Translations under genes and position numbers: made by a program
In this document: in pieces, positions 16,587 to 22,788 of the stretch
Layout: each line of letters opens with the position of its first letter
How positions within the stretch are numbered: the first letter of the stretch is position 1
Source of the DNA: Chrysochromulina parva
Lineage: Eukaryota; Haptophyta; Prymnesiales; Chrysochromulinaceae
Assembly (NCBI GenBank): GCA_002887195.1
Contig: PJAB01000639.1
Location: 1-22,788, forward strand
DNA: 22,788 nt
Reading direction: 5' to 3'
The notes under the pieces: generated by a model
What the model was told of the DNA's origin: nothing
The model's input: only the letters and a program-made list of their open reading frames with translations
Databases searched by the model: none

Positions 16587-18473
16587 ATGCCGGCGCCGCT
16601 TGCAGTGCCTGCCCCGCTTCCGCAGCCTGTGGCCGAGGACGACAAGAAGACAGACGCTGCGACGGACGCTGCTACGGAGGATGCTACGACGGGGCTTGAG
16701 GACCTGACCCCTGCGGAGCTGGAGTCTGTGTACGTCGTACAGGCAGACGCCGAACAAGACGCCCTCGTTACTGGCTCAGTTGACGAGCCAGTTTCGGGCA
16801 TCGTCATCTCGTACATGCTGCAGGACGACATCCGCCAGTCCAAGATGCTCGACAACAAGAACCTCAAGGAGGTGGACGCACTCACAAAGACGATTGACGA
16901 TCAGGTTCCCGAGGAACATATCGAAAACATCACGCTCGAGGAAGTTGAAAAGGTTGACAAGCAGGCAATCGAGGATAAGCTGGATAAAATGATGGAGCTG
17001 TACGACAACGTGAACCTCATGGAGGCGATGCTTGAGCAGTCGCTGCAGCCCGAGGGTGACGACGCCGTCCCGTATACTCTCGACGAGCTCACTGTGAAAG
17101 ACGCGGAGGTCACGGCTGGGATGGAACCGGCGGTCGCGGCGGCTGTGTACACCAAGTACGGCTGCCTTCCGATCGCCGCCGGTGGACCCTTGGCGATCAG
17201 GGAGCTCGCGCAATCGTACATTGCATCGTCCGACATCGACGACTCGTTTTACATCATGGACCTCGGCAACGTCCAGCGCTTGTATGATGCGTGGCACGCG
17301 GCGATGCCCCGCGTCAAGCCGTTCTACGCGATGAAGTGCTCGCCGATGCCCGCCCTGATCGACGTGCTCGCCGCAAACGGCTGCGGCTTTGATTGTGCCT
17401 CGGCGGCCGAGATCCAGCTCGCGCTCGACGCCGGCGTCTCGCCCGACCGCATCATCTTCGCCCACCCGGCCAAGCGGCCGTTTGACATCCGTTTCGCCGC
17501 GTCCAAGGGCGTGACCATGACCACGTTCGACTCCATCATTGAGCTCGACAAGATTGCCAAGTGGCACCCGGACGCGCAGTGCGTCCTCCGCATCCGCGCC
17601 GATGACCCCGAGGCTGGCATCTCGTTTGGCATCAAGTACGGTGCGAACCTCGACGAGTACGAAAACCTCATCTCCCATGCGAGAGACATCGGCCTCGACA
17701 TGATCGGGGTTTCGTTCCACGTCGGCTCACTTGCCAAATCGGGCAAGGCCTTCTACCGCGCCATCGAGTGCGCACGCAAGGCCTTCGATGTTGGCACCGC
17801 CTGCGGTTTCCACTTTTCGCTCCTCGACATCGGCGGCGGCTTCACAGGGCGTTTCAACTCATTTGGAATCGTCCAGTCGATGGTCGGCGAGATCCCAGCC
17901 TACATTAACGAGGCGCTCGAGAAATTTTTCGGGCCGGACACGCCCTACTCCGACCTGAGAGTCATCGCCGAGCCTGGGCGCTACTTTGCCGAAGCGTCGA
18001 TGCATCTCGCCTGCCACGTGCACTCCGTGCGCAACCGCCTCGATCGTGCCTCGGATGACGAGCCCGACGTGCTCATCCCGACGTGTGACTACCTCATCTC
18101 CGACGGCCTGTACGGCTCGTTCAACTGCGTCGTGTACGACGGCGCGAAGCCTCGCGCCTGGCTCCTCCCGGGGCCCAACCTGCCCCCGATGGACACCGTG
18201 CTGATGCGTTCTACGGTCTTCGGCCCCACATGCGACTCGATGGACTGCGTCTTCAAGGACGTCATGCTGCCCCAGCTGCGTGTGGGCGACTGGCTACTCT
18301 TCCCGCACTTTGGAGCGTACACCCTCGCCGGCGCCACCAACTTCAACGGCATCCAGAATGCGAACCCGAGCCTGTTTTACGTCTGCTCTCAGTCCTCGGT
18401 GGACGAGGAGAACGCGGTGGTCATGTGGGCCTGTGAGATGGAGAAGGCGCCCTCGCAGATCGTAGCCACATGA
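16587..18473 (+). CDS. ODC1: Ornithine decarboxylase with a long N-terminal extension
   Basis: From ATG 16587 the protein is 628 residues; an in-frame ATG at 16476 would add 37 basic residues. ODC is a PLP enzyme that makes putrescine, the entry step of polyamine synthesis, and works as a dimer. The catalytic domain starts near residue ~205. PLP Lys250 lies in PFYAMKCSP, followed by GFDCASAAEIQ; His378 is in SFHVGS, the phosphate-binding DIGGGF is at 414-419, EPGRYF starts at 462, and the dimer-interface catalytic pair Cys549-Asp550 is in FGPTCDSMD. About 200 residues precede the domain, where animal ODCs have only a few dozen. The extension is acidic and probably helical (e.g. ITLEEVEKVDKQAIEDKLDK), with an Ala/Asp/Thr-rich start. 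It is not an obvious targeting peptide. The related lysine or diaminopimelate decarboxylases are less likely given the FGPTCDSMD match. Confidence 0.92.
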   Translation: MPAPLAVPAPLPQPVAEDDKKTDAATDAATEDATTGLEDLTPAELESVYVVQADAEQDALVTGSVDEPVSGIVISYMLQDDIRQSKMLDNKNLKEVDALTKTIDDQVPEEHIENITLEEVEKVDKQAIEDKLDKMMELYDNVNLMEAMLEQSLQPEGDDAVPYTLDELTVKDAEVTAGMEPAVAAAVYTKYGCLPIAAGGPLAIRELAQSYIASSDIDDSFYIMDLGNVQRLYDAWHAAMPRVKPFYAMKCSPMPALIDVLAANGCGFDCASAAEIQLALDAGVSPDRIIFAHPAKRPFDIRFAASKGVTMTTFDSIIELDKIAKWHPDAQCVLRIRADDPEAGISFGIKYGANLDEYENLISHARDIGLDMIGVSFHVGSLAKSGKAFYRAIECARKAFDVGTACGFHFSLLDIGGGFTGRFNSFGIVQSMVGEIPAYINEALEKFFGPDTPYSDLRVIAEPGRYFAEASMHLACHVHSVRNRLDRASDDEPDVLIPTCDYLISDGLYGSFNCVVYDGAKPRAWLLPGPNLPPMDTVLMRSTVFGPTCDSMDCVFKDVMLPQLRVGDWLLFPHFGAYTLAGATNFNGIQNANPSLFYVCSQSSVDEENAVVMWACEMEKAPSQIVAT

Positions 18474-19012
18474 CATCGCTCTCGCGCGTGCATCCTCCTT
18501 CGCCGAAAGACTCGTTGCTCTCGCAAGTGTGCGCGGAAGGGTTTTGCAAAGACATGTGGAGGCTGGGTGAGCGCACCATGTTGAACCACCGCACTTTGGG
18601 TCCGCGGTGCCGCGTATGCCGTATCCGCGTATGAACCGACGACCGCACGGTGGGCGGCTGTAAAGGGCTACAGCCGAATGACTCAGTGGTACAAGTGGAG
18701 CGTACTGTATAAGTGTGCTCGGGTGTAGGCTGAAGTAGGCTGTAACGGATAGGCCGGGTTCGGTTGGGCTCGGGGTCGGATCTTGTGTACCTGTACGACG
18801 GAGTCCCCCGGGGAGGGGGATCTTCGGAACTCGATGGCCGGTGTTGGCGGTCCCAACATGTTCCGCACCGTCAAACCTTGATCCCGCGATCGACGATTTC
18901 CCGAGTAATATGACGTTTTAACTGTCGAGTAGGGCGCGAGAGAAGCGAGAAGGGAGCGCCTTCGCGTTGATGTGCGGCCCGCCCTCTCGCGCGACCGGTT
19001 ATTCCGTGAGCG
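18474..19012. other. Convergent 3' spacer between ODC and the EF-hand gene
   Basis: These 539 bases lie between two stops. They hold one hairpin (listed separately) and short repeats such as CCGCGTATG (18624-18633 region) and GTAGGCTG (18720-18742 region). I looked for tRNA-like arms near 18750-18780 and did not find a cloverleaf. No ORF here is supportable. Confidence 0.4.
18655..18676. other. Small perfect hairpin
   Basis: CGGCTGTA and TACAGCCG form a perfect 8-bp stem around a 6-nt loop, about 180 bases after the ODC stop. It may lie in the ODC 3' untranslated region. No poly-T or A-rich tail follows, so it is not a terminator in the bacterial sense. Chance occurrence is possible. Confidence 0.4.
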
Positions 19013-22000
19013 TTACCGCTGCCCAGTTACGACCTGATGCTGATACCTCTCGAGAGTGCCACAAACTCGTCTTCTCTGAGCTTCACAAAGTAACTCTGCC
19101 AACGCAGCCCGTCGCGCCCCACACATGCGCTCCCACTCGTGATCCTGCTTTGGCACGAGACTCGGCTTTGTATGGCTTTGGCATGCCCGTTGCCCGCTCG
19201 GCTGCCGCGTGGGAAGTACGGGCAGCGACAGCGAAGGGGCCATCGGACGCTGAAGCCGCGTTGCCGTGTGTGGCGTGGCCGTGCGGATCACGTTCTCGAG
19301 CACCCCGAACTCGAGCCGCTCGAGGGCTGCCTGTGTCTCGCGGCTGATGACCGTCACCGGCAGGCCGTACGGAGAGCAGCCCCCCCCGCCGCTGACGCCG
19401 CGCTTGCACCCGCGTGCAATGATATCGTCGAACTCGGTCTTCGTCGGGGGCGAGAGGACCGTGCTGAGGTGCGTGGACGGTCGCGGACTATGACTTCTCG
19501 CCTCGGGGCGACGAGGGCTGGTGAGGCCCCGCAGCAGCACGGCCATCCCTTGATTCCACTCGCACGCCGTACGTGCCGTACGGCTTGTTTGCGCCTCCAA
19601 GTTTCCCGCCAAGACATGTTCACCCATCTCGATCGGCGCCGTACATGCCGACGCCGCCGCCGCTCCTCTCGACGCTGCTGCGACACTCGATGCGGACCCT
19701 CGCACGGCCTCGGCCTGCTCGTCGAGGGCTTGAGCTGTACGCCGAGAAGGAGATGCGCCGAGAGATACGCTTGCCTCCTCGTCGAGGGCTTCTGTGGAGG
19801 GCGCACGCCCTGATCTTGCTTGCTGCCGGCGCTCCAGCATCACGAGCAATCGCTCCGTCTGGTACAGCGGCACGATACGCGCGCCCCCGAGCCGGCCGCC
19901 AGGTGCACCATCCTTGAGGGTGAGCGGGATGGGCGTCATGGTGAGCTCGTGGAGCGCGGCGAGGCACTGTCGGCGCTGCTCACCCTGCTGCCGCCCGAGG
20001 GCGACCAGTCGAGCCTGGCGACGCGCGGCGAGGCGCCGCTTGCCCATCGCTGCCTCGAGCCGCTCGCCGAGCGCCACGAGTCGCTTCTCATGCGCCGCCA
20101 ACTTCGAGCGCACGTACTCGTCGTCATCGAATCGAGGCCGCTCCGAGAGGGGAACCGATGGGCCGCTTGTAAGGCCACTTGGCGGCCCGTCGCCCTTGCT
20201 GCGCTGGGCATGGAGCCGCTTGGCTTGCAAATCGGGTGGCGGCTTGGCGCGCTGCCGGCCGAGGTCGAGCAGCGACGCACACTCGCCCGTGATGAATCGT
20301 TTGAATTCATCCGCCTGCACGCGTAGTCGCATCATTTGCGTCCATTACTGTCAATCAGGGACCATCGTCATGCAATCAGGGACCCTCTTGACGCAATCAG
20401 CCTATCAGCGACCCTCAGAAGCAAACACCTGCACCGCATCCGAATCGTCCGCGTCGAGAACGCACCAGAGCGCCTTGAGCTGACCCTCGCTAAGCTCGGC
20501 CTTGCTGACGCGCAGCTTGGTGCGCGTGGCGTCCTGCAGCTCCTTGAACGTGACGAAGCCGCCTGCAGAGGCGAGAGAGGTGTCAACGTTCGGTGAGAGT
20601 TCGAAATCGTGCGAGATGAGAGGAGCGGCGCGGGCGAGAGGCCGAGCTTCGAGTCGCGCCGCTGTACTGCCGACCACGTCCACACGCGCAAACAGCTGGT
20701 ACCATGAGTTCGCCTTAGAAGTTGCATGCGTGTCCCGGCCGCGCGAGCTTCCGATGCGGTGACGAAACTCCTCGAGCCGTCCACCGAAGAGTTTCGAAAG
20801 TTGAAGGAGTGCTGCCACCTCGGGCAGCTCCACCTGTGCGGCCTCGAGCTCGGCGCGCATGGCTGCGGTGGAATGGGAAGCGAGGGCGGTGCTGCCGCGC
20901 GCTTGCAGCGGCGCTTGGAAGGCGTCGAAGGCTTGCCCCCTGACGGACCCTTTGCCGCCGAATTTTGGCTTCGAATTCTGAGGCGGTGCGTAGCGCTTGA
21001 GGAGCTTGGCGAGCTCATCGACCCGGATCGCGTTCGAATTGTCCGCATCGAGAGCGCACCAAAGGGCGCGAAGCCGTGCTTCCGGCATCTCGGCCGGCGC
21101 GAGATTGAGCTTCTTACGCACCACGATCTGGAATTCGTCAAAGGTGACTTCGCCACTCCCATCGACGTCAGCCTCGCGGAAGAGCGCATACCTGATGAGG
21201 GAGACCATCCGAGGTCATCAAAGGCGATCACAACAGTCATCCGAGGCCATCAAGCAGCCTCGCGGCAGAGCGCTCACCACGACGCGATGCCATTCGCGAG
21301 CTTCGTGCCGCGATGGCGCGCCTGCTCGAGCTGCTCGTAGAAAGTGCGCGCGATCGCATCCAGCTCAGCTTCGTCCGGCAGAGGCTCGCCAGCCGCCTCA
21401 AGATCCGCCCGCATCACCTTTGTCGGCGCCGTCGTGAGCGCTTCGGAGATCGTGATCTCGGAGAGAGCGCCGCCTTTGACGAATCCCTTGCCGCCGAAGC
21501 GCTGCCTGCTCCGCTTGGGCGGCGGCGTGTATCGATCAAGGAAGCTTTTAAACTCTGCTGGTCGTACCGAGTTGTCGTCGTTGGCATCGAGCCTCTGATA
21601 GAACAGCTGGGCCAGCGTGGCAAGCTCCTCGTTCGAGGGTAGCGACATGCCCGCGGCCTCGAGTTCGGCACGCATCTCGCGCGTGGGCGTGGAGGCGAGC
21701 GCCTCCGACGTCGTGAGCGATGAGAACGCGCCGCCTTTGGCGAAGCTCTTCCCGCCAAATGTGGGGCCGTGACCACCCGACAGGCCGCCTCGTATGATGA
21801 AGCGCTTGAACTCCTCTGCTGCAACTGAGTCGTCATCATTGCCGTCGAGAGCGCACCAGAGCGCCTTGAGCGATGCTCGCGAGAAGTCCTTGGATGAGAG
21901 CTTGAGCTTGCTGCGCACGGCCACCTCGAGCTCATCGAACGTGATCACGCCAGATCCGTCCTCGTCGACCTGGCTGAAGAGCTGATGCCAAGAGATGGCG

Positions 22001-22149
22001 CCCTGGCTCTTCTCGCCGAGCTTGCTGCGCAGCGCTCCGAGCCGATCGATGAAGAGCTTGGCGAGCTCCGCGAGGCGCTCGTCATCGGGGAGGGCCGTGC
22101 CCACTGCCTCGAGCTCGGAGCGCGTCTCGCGCGTAGGCGTCGATGCCAT
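19013..22149 (-). CDS. Modular protein with seven EF-hands, four exons
   Basis: Proposed exons 22149-21278, 21191-20668, 20562-20429 and 20314-19013 give 943 residues. I do not know a named homologue. The N-terminal ~510 residues consist of repeated modules: a helix of the type STPTREMRAELEAAG, then ELATLAQLF, then EF-hands, linked by FGGKGFVKGG-type segments. EF loops lie at residues 62-73 (DEDGSGVITFDE), 102-113, 188-199, 299-310 (DVDGSGEVTFDE), 339-350, 462-473 (position 3 is Val, probably weak) and 502-513. The helix before several loops reads LWCALD or similar. The last ~430 residues (exon 4) are Arg/Ala/Ser-rich, partly coiled-coil-like (AAHEKRLVALGERLEAAMGK), with no known domain. It is probably a cytosolic calcium-binding scaffold. 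The start is the first ATG of the module; an upstream exon is possible because the frame stays open for ~75 bases. Exon 4 is the least certain part. Confidence 0.75.
20315..20428 (-). other. EF-hand gene intron 3 (114 nt) with 21-nt tandem repeats
   Basis: On the minus strand the intron starts GT at 20428-20427 and ends AG at 20316-20315. Splicing joins GATGCGGTGCAG to GCGGATGAATTC and completes EF loop 7 (DADDSDAVQADE), matching the module's EEFKRF continuation. The intron carries three 21-nt units (20352-20414) starting CAATCAG on the + strand, the first two closely matching. GTGCAGG occurs at both splice junctions. Confidence 0.8.
20563..20667 (-). other. EF-hand gene intron 2 (105 nt, in-frame)
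   Basis: On the minus strand GT is at 20667-20666 and AG at 20564-20563, preceded by pyrimidine-rich CTCTCGCCTCTGCAG. The length is a multiple of three with no stop, so it reads through as 35 extra residues inside an EF-hand loop. Removal gives DVVGSGFVTFKEL, matching the other modules (DVDGSGEVTFDEF). That fit is the main evidence; retention as coding sequence is the alternative. Confidence 0.7.
21192..21277 (-). other. EF-hand gene intron 1 (86 nt)
   Basis: On the minus strand the donor is GTGAGCG (from 21277) and the acceptor CATCAG (to 21192). Splicing joins GCGTCGTG to GTATGCG, giving IASWYALFREADVDGSG in line with the module pattern. The intron has an internal repeat (TTGATGGCCTCGGATGAC and TTGATGACCTCGGATGGT). 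It also resembles part of the ClpB intron 2 unit (TTGATGGCCACTGATGAC, 16 of 18 by my count). Confidence 0.85.
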
Positions 22150-22252
22150 CTCGTGAATGACAGGTTGCAAGTAACGAAAGTCCGCAAAAACTTTGACGAA
22201 TGGAAACGTGTAACGTGACGGTGTTCATGATGCATGCGGTGACTGCGTTCCG

Positions 22253-22522
22253 CTACTTAGCCTGCTTGCTTCGTCCACCAGCGGCAGGTTGCTTGTGCTT
22301 TGCAAATGCCGCAAGCACTGAAGCGTCGTCCTCCTTATCGTCTTCGTCTTCGTCTGGGATGTTGAAAGCAGGTTCCTCCTCCTTTGCTTCTTTGACCTGC
22401 TCTTTGCTCAACTCATCCTCAACCTCCATGATTGTCGTCCTCTCGTCGTCGTCGTCGTTGCCGTCGTCGTCGTCGTCGTCGTTGTCGTCGTCCTCCTCCT
22501 CCGGCGGGGCCTGTGTCGCCAT
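22253..22522 (-). CDS. Small acidic protein, unknown function
   Basis: The ORF from ATG 22522 encodes 89 residues dominated by Asp/Glu (residues ~8-27 almost all acidic), then a charged helix-like stretch EVEDELSKEQVKEAKEEEPA and a basic tail ending GGRSKQAK. I recognise no family. Acidic-then-basic composition occurs in chromatin and nucleolar proteins, but that is weak evidence. It lies 103 bases upstream of the EF-hand gene on the same strand. It could be the last exon of the gene entering from the right edge, since a repeat-bearing spacer like the introns elsewhere in this window separates the two. The frame extends upstream to about 22627 without a stop. Confidence 0.4.
   Translation of the reverse strand: MATQAPPEEEDDDNDDDDDDGNDDDDERTTIMEVEDELSKEQVKEAKEEEPAFNIPDEDEDDKEDDASVLAAFAKHKQPAAGGRSKQAK
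22440..22503. repeat. GTC/GTCCTC triplet-rich tract
   Basis: Impure GTC and CTC triplets on the + strand are read on the minus strand as GAC and GAG codons, producing the Asp/Glu run of the small acidic ORF. It is a likely length-variable microsatellite. Confidence 0.75.
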
Positions 22523-22587
22523 GCAACGTCGCGGAGCACGTCGCGGCCCATGCATCACCCAGCCGTTTCGAAAGCAAAGCCCGCAAC

Positions 22588-22647
22588 GCTGCCCCAGTCC
22601 AACAGTGGTGCCTGGTTGCTGCCCCAATCCAACAGTGGTGCCTGACG
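22588..22647. repeat. Tandem pair of 30-nt units
   Basis: Units 22588-22617 and 22618-22647 match at 26 of 30 positions by my count; both contain CAACAGTGGTGCCTG. The pair lies between the TAG of the right-edge gene and the acidic ORF. It may be a 3' untranslated repeat or part of an intron joining the two. Confidence 0.85.
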
Positions 22648-22659
22648 CAGCCGGCCTGC

Positions 22660-22788
22660 CTACTCAATCTGGTACTTGTTGTCGGACCCGCGCGCTTTCT
22701 GCCCCACCTTTGCACCGCCCGAACTCCACGTCGGTGCAGCCTTCTTCTTATCCTTAGGGCGCGCCGCGGCCTCGGCCGCAGCGACCTC
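22660..22788 (-). CDS. C-terminal end of a gene entering from the right edge
   Basis: An open minus-strand frame runs from the window edge to TAG at 22662-22660, giving 42 residues. It starts Ala/Glu-rich, continues through a basic KDKKKAAP and ends GAKVGQKARGSDNKYQIE. Codon use is GC3-rich. The pattern resembles the charged tail of a nuclear or ribosome-associated protein but I cannot name it. A splice donor such as AA|GTACCAG just before the stop could instead carry the gene on into the acidic ORF downstream. Confidence 0.55.
   Translation of the reverse strand, partial: EVAAAEAAARPKDKKKAAPTWSSGGAKVGQKARGSDNKYQIE

Noticed and set aside
16776..17720. 314-residue minus-strand ORF
   Set aside because: Antisense to ornithine decarboxylase, whose catalytic motifs are certain on the + strand.
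18745..18785. tRNA-like GGTTCG motif
   Set aside because: No matching acceptor, D or anticodon arms could be drawn around it.
21274..21282. Premature stop splitting the EF-hand gene into two proteins
   Set aside because: The TGA follows a GTGAGCG donor; splicing at 21277/21192 restores the module sequence exactly.

Overview
The window looks like nuclear DNA from a GC-rich, gene-dense unicellular eukaryote, most likely an alga. The evidence is a set of eukaryote-specific genes on both strands: the alpha subunit of mitochondrial processing peptidase, a RAB3GAP2 homologue, an EXS-domain membrane protein, eukaryotic ornithine decarboxylase and a TRP-type channel. Coding third positions are strongly G/C, most genes are single long exons, and a few short GT-AG introns are present. 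The EF-hand modules carrying an L-W-C-x-L-D signature resemble proteins I associate with haptophytes; that assignment is a recollection and remains an inference.

Layout, left to right. A gene tail runs off the left edge (2-97, +). A doubtful 86-residue ORF (323-583, +) precedes a membrane-anchored alpha/beta hydrolase (744-2339, +). A three-exon mitochondrial-type ClpB/Hsp78 disaggregase follows (2682-5407, +). It converges with a large single-exon TRPV-like channel (5758-8853, -) whose C-terminus is a complete four-EF-hand calmodulin. Head to head with the channel, 155 bases away, is the MPP alpha gene (9009-10436, +). Next come a bacterial-looking HNH protein (10940-11473, +), a short RAB3GAP2-like protein (11671-13176, +), an endonuclease III with a degenerate iron-sulfur site (13427-14530, -) and an EXS protein without an SPX domain (15103-16458, -). 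The EXS gene is head to head with an ornithine decarboxylase carrying a ~200-residue extra N-terminus (16587-18473, +). The right end holds a four-exon gene for a modular protein with seven EF-hands (19013-22149, -), a small acidic ORF (22253-22522, -) and the tail of a gene entering from the right edge (22660-22788, -).

The genes do not form one pathway. Two themes stand out. The first is calcium: a cation channel with its own covalently attached calmodulin, and a seven-EF-hand modular protein. The second is intron birth: the ClpB and EF-hand introns are built from direct and tandem duplications, and both ClpB introns share a nearly identical core. ClpB intron 2 is exactly two 80-base units, and ClpB intron 1 begins with a 30-base copy of the exon that follows it. 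This is the pattern expected of introner-like mobile introns or of introns arising from tandem duplication.
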